This document shows positions 1 to 10,400 of a DNA stretch of 23,741 nucleotides, in pieces; within the stretch, counting starts at the first letter, position 1; each line of letters opens with the position of its first letter. Below the pieces are notes generated by a model, which was not told the origin of the DNA, made no database searches, and saw only the letters and a list, made by a program, of their open reading frames with translations. The stretch lies in assembly GCF_000003605.2 (NCBI RefSeq), contig NW_003155248.1, positions 10,877 through 34,617 of the forward strand. Direction: 5' to 3'. The stretch comes from Saccoglossus kowalevskii (Eukaryota > Hemichordata > Enteropneusta > Harrimaniidae). The position numbers and the translations under genes are program-made.

Positions 1-1
1 A

Positions 2-836
2 CGAAAAACAAAATCGACACCACCTACTACTGTCGGTGGTTGTACTGGTGACATTGTGTCAGATATGTGGCAACGTAATTACAAGTCTATACTTACTAAG
101 AGAGGTGTGGATTTTAATATTGAAATTCCCACTTTTGATTTTACTACAGATATGTTAATATGATAAAAAAGATTCTCCGGGTATTGATGGTGTTGGTCTA
201 GAGTTTTTTTAAATATGCACTCTGTAGGGTTTACGTTTTGCTATACATTTGTTTTTCTGCAATTTTGATCAACGGTTGTGTACCTAGTTTGCTAGTCTAC
301 TGATTTAGTTCCAAGAGATCCTGTGGGCGGTATTTGTGTATATTTTCGTTTTAAAAGAAGTTTTGTCATAATATAGAAAATTAAATAGACCTGTTTTTGT
401 TACGTTTATTGATGTCTCAAAAGCATTCGACTATGTTCGTCATGATATTTGTTTTGAAAAGTTATTACTTAGGTGTGTTAAGACTTATTTAATGAAAGTT
501 TTAATTTTTTGGTACAAGCACCAAACATTTGTTGCTGGTGGAATATTTTTTTTTCTGATGTTTTTCATTCGAAAAACGGTGTGAAACAGGGTGGGATCTT
601 TTACCTATATTTTTTTTACAGTTTATCTCGATAACCTCAGTAATGAACTATCCTTCCTTCCATTTGGTTGTTTGATAGGGAGTCAGAGAATTTATCATTT
701 ATTTTACGCTGACAATAGTGTAGTATTCATTACAGGACCGTATGGTCATGAATTATTGGTTGATACTTGCAGACAGCATGGCAAACATACATTGTATCAG
801 ACTAATCATTTATGTGTGTTGTACGTAACACTTTAA
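2..836 (+). pseudogene. Decayed non-LTR retrotransposon reverse transcriptase (LINE remnant)
   Basis: Several frames on the plus strand together read as the core of a LINE reverse transcriptase. Bases 2-163 are open and read like the pre-RT linker ('GDIVSDMWQRNYKSIL'). About 166-210 give 'KKDSPGIDGVGLEFF', matching the K-SPG-DG block. About 395-530 give 'FVTFIDVSKAFDYVRHD', the catalytic motif A region, followed by a Leu/Trp/Tyr-rich helix. From 591 to 836 'TVYLDNLSNEL' precedes 'HLFYADNSVVF', the motif C box with its second Asp changed to Asn. Stops and frameshifts separate the blocks, and the change in the catalytic YADD box alone would kill activity. The copy continues off the left edge. 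The clade is not assigned. I am confident that it is an RT remnant and unsure of the family. Confidence 0.8.
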
Positions 837-840
837 GTTG

Positions 841-1289
841 AATTATTGATGCCCTACTTATTGTACCGGTTAATGTCCTTATTAAATTGTTTATTTCATT
901 ATAGATCTTGAATATTTATTGTCAGTTGTTCAAATCGGCTTGTTGAGTGAGACTTGTTGAGTGATACACAATCACCATCATTTGTCCAAATGTGGAATCA
1001 CATGTACAACGACATTATTGAATGATAACACAGTTATACAGAGTTTATCATGAGCACATTCGCCTAAAATGAGTTCTATGAGCTTTACATAACGTAAAAT
1101 AAAAATCGCAAGAACTATAGAAAAGATAAAAACAAATTAAAACTAGTAAAATTGACTACATTGATATGTTTTTGTGCCCTCTTAAATGATGCATGCGAGT
1201 CTGAATGGCGGATCGAGAAGTGTGTGCAATTTTAAATGTTTGAACCTGAATATTTAGATGCATGTTCACCGTATGATTTAGACTTGATG
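841..1289. other. AT-rich spacer between two opposed LINE remnants
   Basis: No exon, RNA gene or clear repeat boundary is visible. It probably contains 3' flanks or untranslated tails of the two neighbouring LINE copies, which converge on this segment, but no poly(A) tail or target-site duplication could be fixed. Confidence 0.4.
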
Positions 1290-2160
1290 CGTGGTTTCGT
1301 TAATATACGATAGTCTGTGACGAACGCAATTTTCTAGGTGGAAGGGATTTATGTAGAATTTCTGACATGTATCGTGGACCAGTGTTATTTATTGATATGT
1401 GGCACAAACTAGTACTGTCACCTGAAATGTTATATTCAAAACGTCTGTAAACTGGAAGCCAGTGAAGCGATTTTAAAAGTGGTGGAATGTGAGAAAATAA
1501 ATCTCGCTTGCAGAAAAGACGAGCTGCTGAATTCTTAACTCGTTGAAGTTTCTTTATCAAATGATCAGGGCATCCGACTGTTGGAATAGTCAAGACGAGA
1601 TAGTAAGAGAGCATAGACGAGACTTTGTGTTGCATATTATGTAAGGTAGTGGCAAATAGAAAAAAATACGTCTTAGTTGAATATAGCATGATTTGCATAT
1701 AGCATTTACTTGCTGAGACATATTGACATTGCAATCAATTAGGGCACCAATATTGCGGACTGATGACGAGAAAGAAATAACAGACTCGCTAATGGACATC
1801 GTCGAGGTTAGTGAAGATCTATATTCTACTTTTGATGAGCATGAAAGCATAGCCTTGGTTTTTAAATCATTAAGTTGTAATTTGTTCTGTGTCATCCAGT
1901 TTTTAATGTCGGAAATGCAATTCTGGAACTAAATTGATGAACATTAGTGTGTGTATATAGCTTATTGTCATCGGCAAAAAGCATGACGATTCGCTGAGTA
2001 TGCTTTAACAATATCAAAAAGTGGTTCTCTGTACAAGAAAAATAGAACGGGTCCCAGAACAGAGCCATGTAGAACACCGAAGTGTAATGGCGATGCATCC
2101 GACTTCACGCCATTAATAAATGATCTGTAGTCTTTCAGTCAGATGTCTCATTAATTATTT
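1290..2160 (-). pseudogene. Decayed CR1/L2/jockey-like LINE reverse transcriptase, C-terminal half
   Basis: Read on the minus strand from about 2160 downward, conserved blocks appear in the right order but in different frames. They are 'INGVKSDASPLHFGVLHGSV' and then 'LGPVLFFLY' (the G-V-P-Q-G-S-V-L-G-P block), 'LFADDNKLYTHT' (the YADD catalytic box, about 1948-1983), 'DIKNWMTQNKLQLN' followed by a KTK, 'NIGALIDCNVNM', 'LQRVKNSAARLF', 'LLKSLHWLPVYRR' and a 'GPRYMSEIL' tail. This series is typical of the thumb and C-terminal region of CR1, L2 and jockey-type elements. At least three frameshifts and a stop after motif C make it non-functional. The 5' part of the element (endonuclease) is not visible. 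The left boundary near 1290 follows the last recognisable residues. Confidence 0.85.
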
Positions 2161-2900
2161 TGCAGACTTTACAGGATAGAGGTGATATTGTCATTGTTTC
2201 AACTTTTTCGATTCCAGTTATTGACAACGACGCAAAGAATTACACAGGTAAACAAAACTTTTGTTAAGAGAAAATGTTTTATATTAATTTTGGTGTTAAT
2301 TCTGGTAGTACATCTTATGCACGCTTTGATTGCTAAGTTTACCATAATAGAACTGTTTGGCTGTTGGTATTTTTTTCAAGTATGCACTGTTTCACCTGGT
2401 AGTAAAAAGCATATGATTACAATAAATTCAGAACAAAACTACTTACTTATGAAGAAAAAGTATTACTAAAATGCTTTTATAGAGCTGTGGATGTCTTACG
2501 AACATCAGTTTGTTTGTAGTTCATTATCAGCGACAGAATACTAGACAAGTTTATAGTACTGGATTGCCACATTTTATCAGACACATTTTGATGCATAATT
2601 TTCAGTGCTCAGTGAATTGTTTTCTATGATTCCTGTGAATGTGCTATTGCATTTTGTAACTCATTGTTTCAGACATTTGCACTTGGGTGCATCTATTATA
2701 CTATTGCAGGAGTTCAATTTGCCTGTATTTAGTCTGATTTATCAAATCCCTGAAAATGCTAAGATGGTGAACCTTTGAGGTTGAACCTGTTATTAAAGCA
2801 AAGTAAATGTGAACAACGTCTTGCAGGTAGAAAAAATATTACCGTTTACAGCACGATATGTAGAAACACTTAAACTATGAGTATTCACACCATACATTGA
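2161..2900. other. AT-rich intergenic stretch, nothing recognised
   Basis: A hydrophobic open frame on the plus strand (2182-2469) has AT-driven composition (Ile, Leu, Lys, Phe) and no recognisable domain, so it is not called. No other gene, repeat or RNA could be supported. Confidence 0.35.
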
Positions 2901-3235
2901 CTGCCAGGTTGTTCGGGGTAGTTGTACCAGTTTCAACACTGATCTAAACTAGGGGGAATAATTTGCATCAAATATCCCTTGCTGCCTATCCTATATAATT
3001 TGTACATACTCGTACATTTTTTACAGCTGGTCGTTTGGGGTAGTTTTATCAGATTTAACACTGTACCACCATGGGGATAATAATATGCTTCATACAGTAT
3101 TCACTCTAGGTGCAAATCATGTATAATATGTACATAATCATATATTCCTGCAGCTGATTGTCCGAGGTAGATTTAACAGATTCAAAACTCTACTACACTA
3201 TCGTTGAAATAATTTGCTTCACTGTTCGGTGAGGA
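2900..3235. repeat. Three-copy imperfect tandem repeat, period about 125 bp
   Basis: Three diverged head-to-tail copies can be aligned. Each opens with a Cag-style box ending in G-G-G-G-T-A-G or G-A-G-G-T-A-G (boxes at 2915-2921, 3037-3043 and 3164-3170; spacing 122 and 127 bp). Each continues with 'ATTTAACA/TTTCAACA'-like text, then 'GGGGATAATAATATGCTTCA'-like text about 50 bp later, then a pyrimidine run with 'TGTACATA'. The third copy is cut off near 3235. It is an old minisatellite-like duplication with no coding content. Function unknown. Confidence 0.6.
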
Positions 3236-3934
3236 ATGCCATGGTCATTCTTGCAGAAAATTGGATCATCTTCACGTTGCGTCATCTTCGTTTCTTCGCC
3301 GATCATGTAAAACATCTTCAAGCTGACAAAAAGCATTTTTGTTAATTTTATTTGCACACACAGTGATACGGAATTTGACACATGATAATCTATTTTTTAA
3401 ATTGTTACAGGACTTTTGGAAACAAAATGCATCACAGTTACATTGGTTTAATCCAAATTTTGAGAAAATGAGTGAGAATGGTCCTGCAATCTGCTCTAAA
3501 AATGTTATTTAATTAACTCCACACACAACATGGCTACACTAACATTGTGTATAAACAATAACATGTTAACTTAGTTAGGTAGCTATTTAGAAAATAGTTT
3601 AAAATACGTATACGTATTGTGCTGGGGTTAGCTTTTATCTTCCACTTCGACATAAAACATGAATAAGTAATTATCATTCTAAATTTAATAGTTATTCTCA
3701 TAATTTTTTGCTACATGGTAGCAAGAATGGAGGTGACTCTTTTCGAAAAACATTTGCAAACTTGTTTTCAAAAAGCGACAGTTTACGCAATTTCTTTCCG
3801 ACCAATAATTCAAGATATCTAATTTGTTAATGTGTATATCTGACAACCATAGCTAAATAGAACTAAATCTTAGAACTAGGCAATTTTCTGAAATATTTAC
3901 GTATAATCTCAACGACAATATTTTCTTCCAACAT
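3236..3934. other. AT-rich stretch downstream of gene 1, nothing firmly recognised
   Basis: A 62-codon minus-strand frame (3193-3381) contains a charged run (GEETKMTQREDDP) but has no splice sites in the right place and no family resemblance. The rest shows no gene, repeat or RNA that I can support. Confidence 0.3.
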
Positions 3935-3952
3935 CAGCTGGTTGACATGCTG

Positions 3953-3958
3953 TTTATT
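3953..3958 (-). promoter_or_regulatory. Candidate poly(A) signal AATAAA for gene 1
   Basis: Minus-strand AATAAA lies about 230 bp past the TAG stop at 4185-4187 and is the nearest canonical hexamer I noticed in that direction. Its position would give a 3' UTR of roughly 250 nt. The hexamer is common by chance in AT-rich DNA, so the assignment rests on position. Confidence 0.4.
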
Positions 3959-4184
3959 CATGCTCTTAGCAAAAAATATGTATATAGTTGACTATTGAAT
4001 TTATCAATATATGTCACTCCAAAACACAACAATACAACAAAGCTCAAGAATCAGCATCTAAGAATAACGTGAAAACACACAAAACCTTTGAAGAAAGACG
4101 CAGTTGATCAATCGCGCAGACTAGTTAAATCTTCATTGCAGGGTAAGATTCTTACTGCACTAATTAAAAGCTGCAAAATATAAT

Positions 4185-4417
4185 CTATATATTCATTGGA
4201 GTACCAGAAAATGCTGTCATAGCGGCAGATGATGGACTGAGATTTCCTTTCTTAATGTGACACATTTGTGTATGAGAATGCCAAGTCCAAATTGTACATA
4301 AAGCTTCTTCTGTACAAGCAGAACAACAGTCAACTGCTGTATCTGCGGATACAGTGCTGATAAGGTTAGCCGCTGACGCTGGATACGATATGGCTTGTTG
4401 TATGTTGCATCCCAAAT
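4185..4417 (-). CDS. Gene 1 last coding exon: PAN/Apple-like domain, C-terminus and stop
   Basis: The exon opens after a good acceptor (...CACTTACAG) with two bases completing a phase-1 codon. It encodes residues 145-221, starting 'DLGCNIQQAISYPASA', with Cys at 148, 175, 176, 179, 185 and 197. The core reads 'DCCSACTEEALCTIWTWHS', then 'MCHIKKG', then 'AMTAFSG'. This spacing (early Gly-Cys, CC-x2-C, C-x-x-[WF]-x-W, C-x-[IL]-K) is that of PAN/Apple (PAN_4-type) domains, known for protein or carbohydrate contacts. The frame continues TPMNI and stops at TAG. A weak alternative donor (G|GTACTC at 4204) would end a 213-nt symmetrical exon at 4205 and leave the gene open downstream. I prefer a terminal exon because that donor is poor and a poly(A) signal follows. 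Confidence 0.75.
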
Positions 4418-7400
4418 CTGTAAGTGATATTAATGAAATGATATTGCAGTTATATAATGCAAATGTATTTGTAATAAGTTAAGGAAAGACATAACCTGAC
4501 ATATATTTCAAGTCATATTTCTATGATTTAACATTCAAAATTGATATACTAAAAACTGATATTTTGATATTCAATGTAGAACCTAATATATAACTCATTA
4601 TCATAACAATCGCAAGGATTATATTAATATAAAAATCAAGCTGTTCAATTGTCTTGAGACTGTAGACACATTTGGTTGTCACTGTTAGAAAGAAAAATAT
4701 TTTGTTTTTGTTCCAAGCTCAAATTCAGTTATATTTGTCATGGTCTTTTGTTGTGCAATATATCGACAATCTCAGTAACTCGAATCAATGGGTATTTCAG
4801 GAGCCTCAACAGTAGCTTCTACTTGTTTTTGGAGCCTAGTTGTTATGAATGCCGTCATATTCTGTGACTATCCACGAATCGTTATCAAAAGTAACCAAGT
4901 AAGTGTGAATACAGAGGTGGACTGACAATTTTACGTTGTTTTCAAATTCAGTGTATAAACCTAATAATAAATCCGGCTCCGGGTAGTTCGTCATGTTACA
5001 GTCTGTGCTCGAGACAGCACGTTATGAGATTAAGGTAAACACAGGGCTTTTGAAGGGGAATAAAAATGACATATTTTTCAGTATAGCGTCAAAATTCAAA
5101 GATCATAGTTTATGCGTATTTATGTTCGTAAAAAACAACCAACAAATTAAACCCATTATCTTTAAATTTAGCATGCATGGTTCTCGTGTAATCTCAAAAT
5201 GTCGAAGTCGCGGTATGTATGTGCAAATTCATAGTATAACTACAATGGAAAATTTGTATCGCTTGCAAATACCATGTTTTGAATTGCCATTGTCATTTGC
5301 TGGTCAGGTGTAACTACGTGTACCTATTTCTGTATAGCTGTATCAGTTGTAACTTGCCTGAAATCGCTAAATACACATGGCAGACCCATCCATAAAAACT
5401 GAGTTTCATTGTGACTACTGATTATATTTACCTGTACATGTCATATGATCGTCATTCAGTACAAAGCCAAGATCACACACACATTGGGATTCCAAACAAG
5501 CGTATTCACAGAGACTGCAATAATCGATGACTGAAATCAATAGAAAAAACATGTTATTTATGACACTCAAAAAGAACAAAAAACAGATGGTGTTTTTTTG
5601 ACATTTCAAATAAATGATGAAAATTCCCATTACAAACTTCTATACTTGAATTTGGTCGGCAGTAGGATTTAGATATTTTATCAATGCTAAAATAAGAAAA
5701 ATGCATACCTGGTTTGTGGTTATGAAATAAATTGAACCGACATAACTACTTCAATGTTACGCTACAGGTAGTTCAGAATCGGTGATTTGGGGATGCTGAT
5801 ACCCATGTGTTATATAGTCGGAAGTGAATGACAAAAAACAAAACAGCTGCCTCTACTGTGCGACGTAATTATGTTCAGACAATTTGTGAATATGTAATAA
5901 GATTGTAACATCTTAAGACAATTAAACAGTTGATATCTTTATGATAACAAGAATAAATAGAATCGACATAAGTTTGTGCCTAGTTGATATTGTTTTGGCG
6001 GTAAACCTGGTTAAGCACTAGCAACAAGATTGGCACCACATCGTTGTGATGACAGCGACGAAATTATATATATATATACCATTGACATTACCGTGATATT
6101 AAAAATATTTGTAAACATGTAAACTTTTATAAGAAATGTTTTAAAGCAACCATAAATATTATAGCACCCATAAATGAAATAAAATATTAAATAATAATGT
6201 AATACAAACATTCTTGTATTCATGGCGCTGGTAAACTGCTATATAATATAATAAATATCAATCAGAGCTTTAATTGTGGACTATTAAGATGAAACCATAA
6301 ATTAAAAATGTGTTTGTTTATTTTCAAATATTTTTTTTATAGTTTGACTATTTGATTATGTAACTATCAATATACCAGAACATTTAACCAAAAATGTGAC
6401 AAAATGCAATTTCAAAAACATATTCATATTTTATTTCATCATTGTAGGCCGTTGGCATTATGTACAAAAAAACTGTTCACAACACAGAGGAGAGTTCACG
6501 CCATGTCAACATTGGAATTATTATTTCACTTGATTTGAAACTATGGAATATATAATCTGATATATACAACAAAAGTTGGTAGTATTTAATAGTGACATAC
6601 ATTTTATAAATGATTGTTCTGTTTTTTTTGTTATAGTAATAGAGAAGATTTTACATTCCTTTACATTATACCCAACAATGTTAACCCAGCAATTTGTAAA
6701 TGTAACTTGTTATGACAAACTGTTCGTCTGTAGAGCAGTCCATCAAGTATAAAAAAATATGCGCAGCCAAACAATTAAAAAGCCGTTTCTGGTGAAAATG
6801 TACTCAAATGTTAAGGGTAAATTTCTCGGTAATAAAAACAGATACCAAACAAAACTAGTAACTTTGTGCCCACACACAAGCTGAGTAAAATGAGGTATGT
6901 CCGAGGTTTAGCCCTTTGAATAGTAGGATGAGATACATTTGGCACGAAGATTTTACAACCTAACTAGTGAATGTGTGACCTGCCTACCAATTTTGAACGA
7001 AGTTAAATTGAAGTCATCACAACGTTGTTACCACACTCTTTCACACCCACACCCACACAAGTGATTTAAATCATAGTAAATCAGTAAATCATAGCGCAGC
7101 TGATCGCCATCAACATTGTTCATAAAAATAAACATCAATTTACTAAACTAGTAAAAGGACATGTTGTCATCTAGCAATCCATAACAACCAGTTAAAAATG
7201 AGATATCACCTTAACATCATGACCAATGTATTTCATGTCTAATATGATTATACATTCTTTTGATTTTGTTGGTGAACATGTCTCTAAAAACAGATACGTC
7301 AGTAGCAACGCGAATTCAATAGCCTATTCGCCGATGCCGAACACTGCTGTTTGTATGTTTCTATTTGAACAGCTTGAAAATTCACCTCAAGTAGCAATGA

Positions 7401-10400
7401 GCTTCTCAGGTCGATACAAGTTCATAAGTATTTATATTGTTAGATCGCATAATTCTTATGACGCTTAAATGTTCATGGCAATCGCCGAGGGCACTCTGAA
7501 TGCTTTGCACAAATCTCTGGGACTTTAGTATCAGCGACTATTATATTAAGATTATCATGCGGATGCCACTGGCATGAAAAATAAATTTGAATAAATCTGG
7601 TTTTAAGTGACAGTGTTTTTGTGACTTTTCAATTACGTATATGATTGAACTCAGTGTAATACCGATTGACAATTGTGTTGGGCCGTTTCTAATCGGTTGT
7701 CTTAGCAACAACTCCTAAACATGAATGAATGGCTACAGATTAAATCAATTTTTACAACGATTTGAACAGTAGTCGTGTCAATTATTCACCTATTGGTCTA
7801 TAAGACAAATGCCTCACCCGCCTAAATTGAATAAACATACAGCACGTGCAATTGTCCCTGTATCTAGAACATAAACTTCTAGTCATAATTGTTGACTTCG
7901 ACTACTATAGGGTGCACCGATGAGCCAAGAAGGATCTCTCCCAACAATGACTAGTGAAGGTCGTCACAATGTAGATCCTGTCGTTACAAGTCGGTGTAAA
8001 GTTAAATTGAAGTCGTCACAACGTTGTTACCACACGCTTTTACACCCACACATCCACAAGTGATTTTCAGGGCAATCCTTGTGCAGCGGATCGCCATCAA
8101 CATTGCTCATGAAAATAAACATCAATTGACTGAACTAGTAAAAAGGCATTTTGTCATCTAGCAATTCATAACAACCAGTTCAAAATGAGATATCATCCAA
8201 ACCTCATGACCAATATATTTAATGCTTATTATGATTATACATTCTTTTGATTTTGTTGGTGAACATGTCTCTAACAACAACAGACAAGTCCATAGCAACG
8301 CGAGTTCAATAGCCTATTCGCCGATGCCGAACACTGCTGTTTGTATGTTTCTATTTGAACAGCTTGAAAATTCACAATGAAAGTAAAAATGAGCTTCTCA
8401 GGTCGATACAAGTTCATACATATTTGTATTGTTAGATCGCATAATTCTTATGGCGCTTGAATGTTCATGGCAATCGCCGAGGGCACTCTGAATGCTTTGC
8501 ACAAATCTCTAGGAGTTCAAAATAAGCGACTATTATATTAAGATTATTATACGGATGCTACTGGCATGAAAAATACACCATTATAATTAATCAGGCATTT
8601 AAATGACAGTGTTTTTGTGACTTTTCAATGACGTATATGATTGAACTCAACGTAATTGCAATTGACAATTGTTTTGAGTCATTTCCAATCGGTTGTCATA
8701 GCAACAACTCTTAAAAATGAATGGATGACTACAGATCAAATCGATATCTAGAACAATTGTGTCATTTATTCACTCGTTGTTTTATAAGAAAAACGCCTAA
8801 CCCGTCAAAACTGAATAAACATACAGCACCTGCAATTGCCCTTGTATCTAAAACATACAGCTTTAGTCATAATTTTCAACCTCGCACTACTATAGGGTGC
8901 ACCAATACGCCAAGAAGAATCTATCCTAACAGTGACTAATGATTTTTTTAAATGAGCTGCAGACGGCTTGATTCTATACTTATGTAATTACCATTATCTG
9001 TCAGCACTTAATAATATATAGATATGCTGTCAATCACAAACCAAAAATATATGTATCAAACACAACGTTATCATACATCGGCAAAATCCACGATTCACTG
9101 ACGCCATGAAGAGGAATTACCTATGTGCAGAAAAAAAATGTTAAAGCGCGAGGTAATTGCAACCCTTATGCAAATAGGCGCAGCCAATGTTGATGTCAAA
9201 CGGGATATTCCTACCCGTAATGCTCAAACATATTAGCCGTCCTGGTCACTATTTTTACAATTTGCTTTATGTTTGATGTATATTTAATTTATGGTTACAT
9301 TGCATTTTCGGTTGTTACACCCATGTACATGCTAAAAGGAGCATATACAACAAGGGGCGTCTGCGTTTCTGTCGATATATTTGTAGTGCTTTTCTATTGA
9401 GTTTATCAATAAATATATCAATACGCAAATAGTGTTTTCGTTTGTGTTTGACCCTATTCATAAAAGTCTTGTCATCATGTGTAATTAAAGTCTGTAATAT
9501 CCTCCATAAGGTAATTAAGATTGATATTATTTTTGTTACTAAATATCACTTTTTAGCTTTTTCTTTTTTGTGCATTTTTACAGTTTGTACAACATCAAAT
9601 GGAAGTTGCATTTCAACCGATCAAATACTTTTCAAGTAAAAATGTTGATATTTTCTTTATTAATGTCCACTTAAAGCTATGCGATCATTATTTTAGGTAT
9701 AACACAAAAACACAAACGAGTTTACACATGATAATTACATCCATTATAATATTATTAGACATGATATACCCTGTTGCAACTCACTCTCAGGAGCACACTT
9801 GAATCAGCAAGATATCTCAAAATATGTATATTGCACAGCGCATGCAATACTTATGGTAGCCCTCTAAAGATTTTATGTGGAATTCCTCTATCAAATTTAG
9901 GAACAATGTTAATTAAAAATGGCTCACAATTTTCCCTTCAACTTACCATTTGTGGTTGGTGCAATGGTAGTAATACTCGCAGTGCTTCTTCGGTAATCGG
10001 TTTGAGTGAATGAACTTATGGTTGAGCGGTTCGTCGCATCTGTACCATATACATCGCTATCAGTAACGTTAGCATTGAGTGAATGATAATCAGTTTCAGT
10101 ACCTTCTATGTTGCCATCTGAAATACATACAATGGTTTGCAGTATAAAAATATTGGTATTCACCATTGATTTATGTGGATAATTGTTACCAGTGCCAATT
10201 TATTATATTATTAAATATATGCTGACCCACAAATGAACAAACACCCGATACCCCGTGCACGATGTGCGTCAGATCGGAGAGGGCGCCAACATTCAGTGTC
10301 AATGTTTTTTAGCCTCTCAAGTTGTGTTCCATTCTCTCATTGTATGCTGGTGACATGGGTTGAACACATTAGATATTGTGTATGATGGGGTGGTACTTGT

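Noticed and set aside
2182-2469. 95-codon hydrophobic plus-strand frame
   Set aside because: Composition is what AT-rich DNA gives by chance (Leu, Ile, Phe, Lys); no motif, splice support or start context.
3193-3381. 62-codon minus-strand frame as a 3' exon of gene 1
   Set aside because: Lies beyond a good stop and poly(A) signal, overlaps the third tandem repeat copy, and has no Cys-rich module or matching acceptor.
6065-6077. (TA)n run as a functional element
   Set aside because: A short AT dinucleotide run is expected in such AT-rich intron sequence.
7226-7468. 80-codon plus-strand frame in the first tandem unit
   Set aside because: The second copy of the unit breaks the frame with indels, so there is no sign of selection for a protein.
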